Program-made: the position numbers and the translations under genes
From: Polaromonas glacialis
GTDB taxonomy: Bacteria; Pseudomonadota; Gammaproteobacteria; Burkholderiales; Burkholderiaceae_C
Direction of reading: 5' to 3'
DNA length: 64,000 nt
NCBI RefSeq assembly: GCF_000709345.1
Contig: NZ_KL448323.1
Location: 3,350,961-3,414,960 of the forward strand
Notes under the pieces: generated by a model
What the model was told of the DNA's origin: nothing
The model's input: only the letters and a program-made list of their open reading frames with translations
Databases searched by the model: none
Shown: in pieces, positions 48,190 through 56,020 of the stretch
Numbering within the stretch: position 1 is the first letter of the stretch
How the letters are laid out: every line of letters starts with the position of its first letter

Positions 48190-48528
48190 TCAGTCCTTCG
48201 GCTTTGCCGGGCTGCGGCGGTGCCGCTGCGCCGCTGCACTGATCTCGTTTTCGAGCGCAGCAACATCCTCTTTCGGATCGGCCACCAGGGCCAGGGCTTC
48301 ATGGCGACCGATGATCCAGAGCGCCGTGGCGTACACGCCGATGGACACCGCCGCGTCACCCTTTTCCATCTTCATGAGCGTGGGAACGGAAATGTCCAGC
48401 CGCGTCGCCCATGCGCGCAGCGGTTGTTTGCGCCGCTTGCGGGCGGTGGCGAGGTCAGCACCGAGTTTTCGCAGTGCGGCTGTGGCGGCGGGTGGCAGGG
48501 TTTCAAGGGCTGAGGCTACTTGTGGCAT
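48190..48528 (-). CDS. hipB: HipB-like HTH antitoxin
   Basis: A 112-residue DNA-binding protein from ATG 48528 (MPQVASALETLPPAA). The helix-turn-helix is visible in GADLATARKRRKQPLRAW then ATRLDISVPTLMKMEKGD. It partners the HipA kinase downstream. The open frame continues far upstream through the palindromic operator, so the internal ATG is preferred. Confidence 0.8.
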   Translation of the reverse strand: MPQVASALETLPPAATAALRKLGADLATARKRRKQPLRAWATRLDISVPTLMKMEKGDAAVSIGVYATALWIIGRHEALALVADPKEDVAALENEISAAAQRHRRSPAKPKD

Positions 48529-48551
48529 ATCGCATAGCTTAGCAAATAGCG

Positions 48552-48581
48552 TGATTTGTTCAATAATATTTGAACAAATCA
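48552..48581. promoter_or_regulatory. Palindromic operator of hipBA
   Basis: Perfect 12-bp inverted repeat TGATTTGTTCAA / TTGAACAAATCA with a 6-nt centre, 24 bp upstream of the hipB start. It is typical of an antitoxin binding site. A further half-site TTGTTCAAATC is near 48634. Confidence 0.75.
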
Positions 48582-48841
48582 TGAGGAGTATGTAAAACTT
48601 CCTAAACGCCTTGGGCGTGGCCGACATCAGCATTGTTCAAATCTTGTCTGGTCAGTTTTTATCCACCATTGCAAGACTGGACATGCGATAAGTCCAGTGA
48701 GATCGACCACGTCAACGGAAAAAATTTATCGGGAACAGCCGGAATGCAGCGATACCTGCCCTTGGCGAGCGGCAGCTTTATGGATGTTGAATTTCAACGG
48801 TTGACTTGCCCGTCAGCGGTCGTTCGTGAGCTGAACCAATC

Positions 48842-50086
48842 TCAATTTAACCCAGCCCTGACGCTTTCAAGGTAATCCCTGATTTTCTGCTGGGTGGTTA
48901 GGCCTATCGCGGTTTGATAGGCCGCGTCTGCTGCGTTCAGCGACTGCTTGTCCAGCTTTGACAGCAGGTAGCCACGCGCCACCCACCAGGGTTGAAAGCT
49001 TTTGACGGTGTCCCGATTCATCGTATCAAGCTGTTGGAGTCCAGCTGCGACGTCTCCCGCCTCGGCCAATGCAACCGCACCTGCCACACAGGCGCCCTCG
49101 GTGGGGTAAAACATATTGATCTGCCGGTACAGGTCGGCAATGCCTTGCCACGGTGTTTGCCCGGTAAAAAGTCTGTGGCAGTGGGCCGACTGAACCGCTG
49201 CCTCCAATTGAAAAGGGCCCGGAGTGCGCGACTGCGCAGCCACCCACAGCAACTGGTCGGCTTGCACGATGGCATTTTTGTCCCAAAGTAGGACGTCTTG
49301 CTGGGCTAAGGGCACAAAGCGGTCATGCGCATCCACCTGTGCGGCGCGTCTGGCATTGCTGAAGGTCATCAGCGCCAGCAGGCCTTTGGCTTCAGCTGAC
49401 TCGGGCAGTAACTGGCAAACGATGCTGCACAGATACAAGGCCTCGTGTTTCAGGTCGAGCACGCGTGCCTCTGCGCCGTCCATGGCGTCCACGCTCAAGC
49501 CAAAAGCCCCGTAAATACTTTCCAGCACATGGTGCAGGCGCTCCGGCAACTCGCGCGCTTCGGGTTCGTCAAAGCGCAGGCCGGTGCTTCGGATTTTCTG
49601 TTTGGCGCGTACCAGCCGCTGGGCCAGCGTTGTGGGCGACAGCAGCAGGGCGTGCGCCATATCGGCCACCTCCAGACCAAGGACGGTTTGCAACATCAAT
49701 GGAATGCGTACTTTTTCATCAATCGCCGGGTGCGCGCAGACAAACAACAGCTTGAGCCGCGCATCGGGGATAGTGAAGGTGTGTACTTCGGCCTCGTCTT
49801 TTGCCAACAGTGCGGTGACTGCTGGGTCAAAGCGTACCTTGTCATGCCGGGCCATCTGGAGCAACTGCCGCTTTGCCACCGTCAGCAGCCAGGCATCTGG
49901 CGAATCTGGAACACCTTCACGTGGCCAGGTCTCCAGTGCTTTGACCAGCGCATCGCCCAGCGCATCTTGCGCAGCAGCAATGTCACGCCACTGCCACGCC
50001 AGGTAGGACACCAGCCGCCCGTAAGACTCCCGGGCGGCTCGTTCTACCGCATGGTCCGCATCGCCCCGAAAGCTGGCACCCAGCAT
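48842..50086 (-). CDS. ECF42-type RNA polymerase sigma factor with C-terminal TPR-like extension
   Basis: A 414-residue sigma factor. Region 2 is visible around YGRLVSYLAWQWRDIAAAQD, the region 4 HTH around LGLEVADMAHALLLSPTTLAQRL. A C-terminal half of about 200 helical residues (DUF6596/TPR-like) defines this ECF group and replaces an anti-sigma factor. The adjacent upstream gene encodes a YCII/DGPF protein, the standard genomic partner. Confidence 0.88.
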   Translation of the reverse strand: MLGASFRGDADHAVERAARESYGRLVSYLAWQWRDIAAAQDALGDALVKALETWPREGVPDSPDAWLLTVAKRQLLQMARHDKVRFDPAVTALLAKDEAEVHTFTIPDARLKLLFVCAHPAIDEKVRIPLMLQTVLGLEVADMAHALLLSPTTLAQRLVRAKQKIRSTGLRFDEPEARELPERLHHVLESIYGAFGLSVDAMDGAEARVLDLKHEALYLCSIVCQLLPESAEAKGLLALMTFSNARRAAQVDAHDRFVPLAQQDVLLWDKNAIVQADQLLWVAAQSRTPGPFQLEAAVQSAHCHRLFTGQTPWQGIADLYRQINMFYPTEGACVAGAVALAEAGDVAAGLQQLDTMNRDTVKSFQPWWVARGYLLSKLDKQSLNAADAAYQTAIGLTTQQKIRDYLESVRAGLN

Positions 50087-50101
50087 GCTGCGTGGTGCGC
50101 T

Positions 50102-50464
50102 TTACGATGCAACCGGGGGTGGCAGCACAGGGCGTACTTCCGTTGTACCCGTCGCCGCATTCGGGCTACGTGCCGCCCAGGTCAGTGCTTCGTCCAGGCC
50201 GGGTACTTCAATGATGAAGTAGCCCCCGAGGTGCTCTTTGGTGTCTGCGTAAGGGCCATCGTGAATCACCCGTTTGCCGCCGCGCATTTGCACATGGGTG
50301 GCGGTGTGCGGCTCTTGCAAGCCGTTGCCGCTGACGATCACCCCGGCCTGGCCCAATGCGCCAACGTAGGCGTTCCACGCTCCCCAGTAAGCGGGGGACG
50401 CCTGGGGGTTGGTCTTCTGGGCCACATCGCTGTCAGTTTCTTTAAATATCAACATGAATTGCAT
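50102..50464 (-). CDS. YCII-related (DGPF domain) protein
   Basis: A 120-residue protein from ATG 50464 with the DGPF signature HDGPYADTKEHLGGYFIIEV and start MQFMLIFKETDSD. Such proteins accompany ECF42 sigma factors; their biochemical role is unclear. It lies 15 bp upstream of the sigma gene in the same operon. Confidence 0.88.
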   Translation of the reverse strand: MQFMLIFKETDSDVAQKTNPQASPAYWGAWNAYVGALGQAGVIVSGNGLQEPHTATHVQMRGGKRVIHDGPYADTKEHLGGYFIIEVPGLDEALTWAARSPNAATGTTEVRPVLPPPVAS

Positions 50465-50737
50465 GGTATTTCTCCAAATAAAGTTGTCATGGGCCCTCTG
50501 CAACATTGCTGGGCCTAACCCTGTGATGCGCGAAGCTGCATGCAATCGACATCTTCTCAAATATTTTTGACGGCCTTGCAAGCTATCGAAAAACGCTACC
50601 AAATAAGTAGTTGCTTGCGCACGTATTGATTGGGCTGACGGCCAAAATGAACCCTGAAAAAGGCAAAAAATGAATCGTGTGGCCTTTCATGTCGCTGAAA
50701 ACCGTCACTTTTATCTATCAAACTAGCCTACAGGTCA
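50465..50737. other. Gap with a RepA copy
   Basis: Holds the RepA copy at 50593-50652 and the presumed promoter of the sigma/YCII operon. No gene was found. Confidence 0.35.
50593..50652 (+). repeat. RepA copy, intergenic
   Basis: ACGCTACCAAATAAGTAGT, TGCTTGCGCACG, TTGGGCTGACGGCC, AAAATGAA. The right arm is diverged. Confidence 0.6.
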
Positions 50738-51133
50738 GTGGATAAAAGCGCGAGCAGCTCCTTCTGCGGCCAGGAGGTGGTCACGCCTCTGTCGCCCACC
50801 TACTGGTCGCTGATCTTCGACGGTGATTCCATCTCGCTCAATCCATCAATAGGCAATTGGAGCCTTCCGTGCCGTTCCCACTACATTATTGATAGAGGTG
50901 CGATTGCGTGGGCCAGCAACATGTCGAATGCGGCCATCGAGCTCGGCCGGACCCGCGACCGTCAAAACAAGGCGGCTTACTTCTCGGCCGAGAAATCCGT
51001 TCCAAGTGCCCCGCCAGCCGCAGCATCGGCGATGCCGTCATTCCAGCCTCCCCGGGAGACTACAAGCAAGTCTGCGACTGTGCGTGACCCAGTGGGCTTC
51101 TGGGCAGCGGTGAAGGGGTGGTGGAAGGGCTGA
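50738..51133 (+). pseudogene. DUF6527 family protein, N-terminally decayed
   Basis: The frame matches DUF6527 in QEVVTPLSPTYWSLIFDGD, SLNPSIGNWSLPCRSHY and IDRGAIAWAS. In the family a CCCGCG-type cysteine cluster and an N-terminal about 35 residues precede QEVVTP; here that part reads SASSSFCGQ and the upstream DNA has stops, so the metal-binding cluster is mostly lost. Some DUF6527 genes occur with bacterial E2/ThiF ubiquitin-like genes; none is adjacent. It is probably non-functional, or expressed in truncated form. Confidence 0.6.
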
Positions 51134-51246
51134 GGCTGGTTCATCCTGGAAGTAAGAGCGGTCGTTCAACCGCTGAATATTACCGACCGCACCCAGGCCT
51201 GGAGCGGACCTAGCAGTTGCCCATTCTGAACTTCTGCAATCAGTCA

Positions 51247-51464
51247 ATTCTGTTGAAAAACTCCAAATTCCAGGATGAGAGAAATCGCCGTGGTTGTCGT
51301 CTCAGCGGGCAATGCAAGGAGTGGGACATTCGTGAAAGCATTTACCGAGGCCGTGGCAGCAATCTAGTGGGCAGCATATGGTCGACCCTTACCGAGAAAT
51401 TAGATGGCCTCTAAAGCCTGGAATTTTTGGAGCCCGCCCTCAAAATCGAGTTTTTCAGCAGAAT
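51247..51464. mobile_element. MITE-like element
   Basis: About 218 bp with 17-bp inverted ends ATTCTGYTGAAAAACTC. Inner near-matches (AATTCCAGG / CCTGGAATT) continue the symmetry. It has no coding capacity. The ends resemble those of IS5/IS1182-type elements, so it may be a non-autonomous derivative. No clear target duplication was seen. Confidence 0.55.
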
Positions 51465-51804
51465 TAGTCTAGAGCGGACATTGGTTTTAATAGATTCAGC
51501 GACAGCTCTTGGTCGGGTGCCGGTGCTGCGCTCATCGAAATCGTCGCCCCTTTGCTGACGGTCAAGCTGCTGGTCCCAATGTCGGGAATGCAGCAAGCAG
51601 TTCCGGAGGTCGACTGACTCTTGTCAGTCTTTTTCTGTCATTGATGGCGCACGGATTTTTGAATGTGGTTACCTAAAAATGTCATAACGACTGTTCGATA
51701 AAAACGAACTTCATTCGTGCGCAATTTTCGGCAAGTCGCCTCAACGCATTCCGGTTTACATTAAAATGACTAGGCAGATGACTAGTTAAATCAGGAGTGC
51801 CCTC
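51465..51804. other. Spacer upstream of the Phd/VapC pair
   Basis: No supported gene. The last 60 bp carry the probable toxin-antitoxin promoter/operator. Confidence 0.35.
51767..51785 (+). promoter_or_regulatory. Direct-repeat operator of the Phd/VapC pair
   Basis: Two copies of TGACTAG (51767-51773 and 51779-51785), 12 bp apart, 20-38 bp before the antitoxin start. They are a likely antitoxin binding site. Confidence 0.5.
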
Positions 51805-52062
51805 ATGAATATATGGCCCGTTCAAGACGCAAAAGCGCGTTTCAGTGAGTTCCTCGATGCCTGCCTGGCAGACGGTCCGCAGATGGTCACGCGCCGGGGT
51901 GCGGAGGCAGCTGTGCTGGTGCCTGCGGCTGAGTGGAAGCGATTGCAGTCTGCTGCCAGGCCGTCGCTGAAGGAACTGCTTTTATCGGACACTGCCCGCA
52001 CCGAGTTTTTGGTGCCGCCGCGTGGTTCTGCCCGCCGGCGGCAGGTTGAGGCGCTGGAGTAA
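51805..52062 (+). CDS. Phd/YefM-type antitoxin
   Basis: An 85-residue antitoxin with the Phd N-terminus MNIWPVQDAKARFSEFLDAC and VTRRGAEAAVLVPAAEW. GGAG lies about 8 bp upstream. The C-terminal part should wrap the toxin. It is followed after 5 bp by a PIN toxin gene. Confidence 0.88.
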   Translation: MNIWPVQDAKARFSEFLDACLADGPQMVTRRGAEAAVLVPAAEWKRLQSAARPSLKELLLSDTARTEFLVPPRGSARRRQVEALE

Positions 52063-52067
52063 GCGCT

Positions 52068-52475
52068 GTGTACTTGCTGGACACAAATGTTATTTCTGAA
52101 CTGCGCCGGCCCAGGCCGCATGGCGCGGTGCTGGCGTGGCTGGAGTCGGTTGCTGACAGTGAGCTGCACATTTCGGCGGTCAGCCTGGGCGAGATTCAGG
52201 CGGGCATTGAACTCACGCGCGACCAGGATGCGGCCAAGGCAGCGGAGATAGAGCAGTGGGCTGACCTGGTGGCCGCGTCTTACAACGTGCTGCCGATGGA
52301 CGCAGCCACCTTTCGCCACTGGGCAAAGCTCATGCACCGGCGCTCTGACACGCTGTATGAAGACGCGATGATCGCCGCAACGGCCATTCGCCATCAACTG
52401 AAGGTGGTGACGCGCAACGTGGCGGATTTTTCTGATTTTGGTGTCGAGCTTTTCAACCCGTTTGAATCCGTTTGA
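52068..52475 (+). CDS. PIN domain toxin (VapC/FitB-type)
   Basis: A 135-residue PIN ribonuclease starting at GTG 52068. The acidic residues are in YLLDTNVISE (Asp), SLGEIQAGIE (Glu) and YEDAMIAATA (Asp), with VVTRNVADFSDFGVE at the C-terminus, as in FitB/VapC. It forms a type II toxin-antitoxin module with the upstream Phd-type gene. Confidence 0.9.
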   Translation: MYLLDTNVISELRRPRPHGAVLAWLESVADSELHISAVSLGEIQAGIELTRDQDAAKAAEIEQWADLVAASYNVLPMDAATFRHWAKLMHRRSDTLYEDAMIAATAIRHQLKVVTRNVADFSDFGVELFNPFESV

Positions 52476-52601
52476 AATAAGCGCCAGCGGCCGGTTTTCT
52501 TCAAGGAAAAAGTGACCATCCTTGGATTTAGCTTGAAAGCCAGAAGCTGATTCGGCAGTGTCCACCTTACCCGGCCAACGACGCCCAAAGCAGCAAGGAG
52601 C

Positions 52602-53044
52602 CTATCGAGAAGGCATGAAGCGGGTGATCGAGGACCGCTGTGGCAGCAGCAACCGCGCCACCACCTCCGCCGTCTCCGCCACCAGCGTCCCCTTGCGCCA
52701 AACCTTCAACCGATTCGCCCGCAGCCGGATCGCCTCGACCGCATCCCGCGCCTGCATCAGCACGAAGCTCGCATCGCAGCCCGCCTCCAGGCCGTAGCCG
52801 GGCAGGTGCATCACTTTGGCCGCATTCACCGCCACCGCGTCGAAGCACGCGCGTATGCCTTTCTGGCTGGTCATCTGCGCCACGTGCAGGCCCATGTGCG
52901 CCACTTCCAGCATGTCGCCGCTGCCCATGCCGTACCAGGGGTCCATCACGCAGTCGTGGCCGAAGGCGACATTCACGCCGGCGGCCATCAGCTCGGGCAC
53001 GCGGGTCATGCTGCGACGCTTGGGGTAGGGGTCGTGACGAACCT
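52602..53044 (-). pseudogene. codA 3'-end duplicate (cytosine deaminase fragment)
   Basis: Encodes only the C-terminal about 140 residues of a CodA-like amidohydrolase (FGHDCVMDPWYGMGSGD, HLPGYGLEAGCDASFVL). It matches the end of the intact gene at 56021-57298 but differs at roughly one base in ten by eye. Homology begins abruptly near 53044. It lies in the same orientation as the full gene, about 3 kb away, and brackets the two-component module. Confidence 0.85.
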
Positions 53045-53118
53045 TTTATCGATTTCGTTCAGCTTCTGTTCACCCACTCCTTCGTAAGCTCTGTTTCACA
53101 TCAACCAAGGAGCTCTCC

Positions 53119-53727
53119 ATGAAACGTTCTGCCATTCTTTGCCTGACCACGCTGCTGGCGGCGGGCGTCCAGGCCCAGACCTTCAACGACACTGCCCGCG
53201 TGCGCAATGTCACCCCACAGCACGAGAACATCTCCGTGCCGCGCAACGAGTGCACCAGCCAGTGGGTAACCGAGCAGCAAGCCGTGCCGGCTTCGCGCAA
53301 TTATGGCGGGCTGGCGATCGGCGGTGTGGCCGGCGCGTTGCTGGGCAACCAGGTCGGCGGGGGCCGCGGCCGCGAAGCCGCCACCGCCGTCGGTGCCGTG
53401 GTCGGCGCGCTGACCGGCGAGCACTTTGCCAACCAGAACGGCTGGGGCGGCTACCAACAGGCAGCGCCGCAGCAGCAGCGCCAGGTGCAGAACTGCCGCA
53501 CCGTCAACGACGTGCAGACCCGCCTCACGGGCTACCAGGTCGAGTACGAGTACCGCGGTCAGGTCTACAGCACGGTGACCCGCGAGAACCCGGGCCGCAC
53601 CTTGCCCGTGCGCGTCTCGGTGGCGCCGGTGGAGCCGGTGGGGCGCGAGTACCAGGGCGCAAGCGAATACCAAGGCAGGCGCGATGACCGTGGCGGTCGC
53701 GAGTACTATGGTGCTTACAACCGATGA
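53119..53727 (+). CDS. Glycine-zipper 2TM outer-membrane-type protein
   Basis: A 202-residue exported protein: signal peptide MKRSAILCLTTLLAAGVQAQ, a glycine-zipper (17-kDa surface antigen) segment GGVAGALLGNQVGGGRGREA, and a tail with basic/aromatic repeats. It is likely in the cell envelope. It is the first gene of a four-gene run with a PepSY protein and a PhoP/PhoQ-like pair, each overlapping or nearly adjacent. Confidence 0.85.
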   Translation: MKRSAILCLTTLLAAGVQAQTFNDTARVRNVTPQHENISVPRNECTSQWVTEQQAVPASRNYGGLAIGGVAGALLGNQVGGGRGREAATAVGAVVGALTGEHFANQNGWGGYQQAAPQQQRQVQNCRTVNDVQTRLTGYQVEYEYRGQVYSTVTRENPGRTLPVRVSVAPVEPVGREYQGASEYQGRRDDRGGREYYGAYNR

Positions 53728-53960
53728 ACGCATTTGCCAAACTGCTCTGCGCCACCTTGCTGCTGGCGTCCAACCTGGCCTGGGCCGACCTGAGTCGCGA
53801 CGACGCGGCCGAAGTGGCCCAGCGGGCCAGTGGCGGCCGCGTGCTGTCGGTCGAGAAGTCCGAGTCTTCGGGACCGCCGGTGTGGCGCGTCAAGGTGGTC
53901 ACGCCGGCTGGCGAGGTGCGCGTGATCCAGGTGGACGTCGCCACCGGCCAAGTCCGCTAG
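53724..53960 (+). CDS. Small exported PepSY-like protein
   Basis: A 78-residue protein with signal peptide (MNAFAKLLCATLLLASNLAWA) and a short PepSY-type domain (SRDDAAEVAQRASGGRVLSV ... WRVKVV). PepSY proteins often sit beside two-component genes and may modulate the sensor. It overlaps the upstream gene by four bases. Confidence 0.8.
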   Translation: MNAFAKLLCATLLLASNLAWADLSRDDAAEVAQRASGGRVLSVEKSESSGPPVWRVKVVTPAGEVRVIQVDVATGQVR

Positions 53961-53986
53961 GGCCGGCCTGCGGCAGCCTAAGTCCC

Positions 53987-54658
53987 ATGCGCCTGTTGCT
54001 GATTGAGGACGATGCCGCGCTGCGGCTCACCCTGGCCCGCCAGCTGGAGGCCGATGGCTACCGGGTCGACCAGGCCAGGGACGGCGAAGAGGGCCTGTTT
54101 CTGGCGCGCGAGTACCCGGTAGACCTCGTCATCGTCGACCTGGGGCTGCCCAAGCTGAATGGGCTGAGCATCGTGCAGCGCCTGCGGCAGGAGGGGCGCG
54201 CCCTACCCATCCTGATCCTCACCGCGCGCGGCAGCTGGCAAGACAAGGTGGTCGGCCTGGAAGCCGGTGCCGACGACTACCTGGTCAAGCCTTTCGAATA
54301 CCCGGAGCTGGCGGCGCGGCTCAAGGCCTTGCTGCGGCGCTCGCTCGGAGCTTCCTCTGACATGCTGACGCTTGGTCCCCTCAGCATCGACCTGACAGCG
54401 CAGGCGGTGCGGCTCAATGGCGCGGCGCTGGAGCTCACGGCTTTTGAATATCGCCTGCTCGAAACCCTGGTGCGCCAGCGCCCGGCCATCGTCACCAGGC
54501 AGGCGCTGTCGGACTACCTGTACCCGCACGGGGAAGACCGCGACAGCAACGTGCTGGAGGTGCTGGTGGGCCGGCTGCGGCGCAAGCTAGACCCGGAGTG
54601 CAGCCTCGGCCCGATCGAGACCGTGCGAGGGCGCGGCTACCGGTTCAACCTGAAATGA
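53987..54658 (+). CDS. PhoP-like response regulator
   Basis: A 223-residue OmpR-family regulator: receiver with the phospho-acceptor Asp51 in VIVDLGLPKLNG and Lys in LVKPFEYPE, then a winged-helix DNA-binding domain (LELTAFEYRLLETLV; NVLEVLVGRLRRKL; VRGRGYRF). ATG 53987 is the natural start; the frame is open upstream through the PepSY gene. It overlaps the kinase by four bases. Confidence 0.93.
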   Translation: MRLLLIEDDAALRLTLARQLEADGYRVDQARDGEEGLFLAREYPVDLVIVDLGLPKLNGLSIVQRLRQEGRALPILILTARGSWQDKVVGLEAGADDYLVKPFEYPELAARLKALLRRSLGASSDMLTLGPLSIDLTAQAVRLNGAALELTAFEYRLLETLVRQRPAIVTRQALSDYLYPHGEDRDSNVLEVLVGRLRRKLDPECSLGPIETVRGRGYRFNLK

Positions 54659-55986
54659 GGGCCGGCTACGCCATCCGTACCCGTCTGCTTCTGGGTGCTG
54701 CGCTAATGCTGCTGGCCTTTATGACGGGCGCAGGGCTGGCGGTGCAGCGTGCCAATGCCGAAAGCGTGCGGGCGGCCTATTTCGGCCGCCTGCAGAGCAC
54801 CATCTATCTGCTGCTGGCAGCTGCCGAACTCGATGCCGGCGGTGCGCTGGTGATGCCTCCGGCATTTGCGGAGCCGCGCCTGTCGCTGCCGGGTTCCGGT
54901 CTGTACGCCGGTATCTACAACGTGGTGCGGGGGGAGCAGTGGCAGTCGGCCTCGACCCTGGGCCAACAGCCACCGTTCCGGCGCAGCCTGCAACCCGGTC
55001 AATGGCTTAACGAGACGGCGGATGGGGCTGGCAGGTCCTTCCTGTCGGTCAGCTATGCCGTCATCTGGAAGGCCTCCGCGCGTGAGGCACCGCTGGTGCT
55101 CACGGTACTGGAAGACCGTGCGGCCTTCGACCGCGAAGTCAGCGCCTTCACCCGCACCCTGTGGCTCTGGCTGGGAGGCGCCGCCGGGCTGCTGTTGCTG
55201 GCACAGCTGTGGCTGTTGCGGTGGGGCCTGGCGCCGCTGCGGCAGGTGGCTAGCGAGATCCGGCGCATCGAAGGGGGCGAGCAATCGCGCATCGAGGGCC
55301 GTTACCCCACCGAAATCTCCGGGCTCACGGACAACCTGAACACCCTGATCCAGCAGGAGCGGGTGCGCCAGATCCGGCATCGCGACGCGCTGAGCTTTCT
55401 GGCCCACAGCCTGAAGACCCCGCTGGCCGTGCTGCGCAGCGCACTGGCCGAGCCGGCGCAACTGCCAGCAACGGTGGCCCAGCAGGTGAGCCGCATGGAC
55501 GACATCGTGCAGCACCAGCTGGGGCGCGCCATCGCCGGGGGCGCCGCGCGCTTTGCGCCGCCGCTTTTGGTGGCGCCGATCGTGGAGCGCATTCGCGACG
55601 CGCTGGCCAAGGTCTATGCCGATAAGGCCTTGGACTTCAGCGTCGAGTGCCCGCCCGACCTGGCCTGGCGCATTGACGAGGGCGACTTGTTCGAGGTGCT
55701 GGGCAACCTGCTGGACAACGCGGCCAAGTGGGCGCGCAACCGGGTCCTGGTGCGGGTGTGGCGCGAAGCAGGGCGCTTGTGCCTCCGCATCGAGGACGAC
55801 GGCCCCGGGTTCAGCGACACCGAGTCGGTGCTGCGGCTGCACGTGCGGGGGGACGAGCGCGTGCCCGGGCACGGCGTCGGGCTGGCAGTGGTGAGCGACC
55901 TGGTGGCCAGCCACCAGGGAGAGCTGAAGCTCTCGCGCGGCGCGATGGGCGGCGGGCGGGTGGACATCGTGTTGCCGGTGCCTTGA
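54655..55986 (+). CDS. PhoQ-like sensor histidine kinase
   Basis: A 443-residue membrane kinase: first helix about 9-27 (LLLGAALMLLAFMTGAGLAV), a periplasmic sensor of about 130 residues, second helix about 165-190, HAMP-like linker, His251 in LAHSLKTPLAVL, N-box LLDNAAKWAR, and DDGPGF and GVGLAVV in the ATPase domain. The sensor domain and stimulus are not identified; acidic or cationic sensing as in PhoQ is possible. Confidence 0.92.
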   Translation: MRAGYAIRTRLLLGAALMLLAFMTGAGLAVQRANAESVRAAYFGRLQSTIYLLLAAAELDAGGALVMPPAFAEPRLSLPGSGLYAGIYNVVRGEQWQSASTLGQQPPFRRSLQPGQWLNETADGAGRSFLSVSYAVIWKASAREAPLVLTVLEDRAAFDREVSAFTRTLWLWLGGAAGLLLLAQLWLLRWGLAPLRQVASEIRRIEGGEQSRIEGRYPTEISGLTDNLNTLIQQERVRQIRHRDALSFLAHSLKTPLAVLRSALAEPAQLPATVAQQVSRMDDIVQHQLGRAIAGGAARFAPPLLVAPIVERIRDALAKVYADKALDFSVECPPDLAWRIDEGDLFEVLGNLLDNAAKWARNRVLVRVWREAGRLCLRIEDDGPGFSDTESVLRLHVRGDERVPGHGVGLAVVSDLVASHQGELKLSRGAMGGGRVDIVLPVP

Positions 55987-56020
55987 GGGGGGATGCTCCT
56001 CAAGGGGACAGTCAGAATTC

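Noticed and set aside
48633..48875. Plus-strand frame between hipB and the sigma gene
   Set aside because: No ribosome-binding site, no recognisable features, and it overlaps the end of the sigma gene on the other strand.
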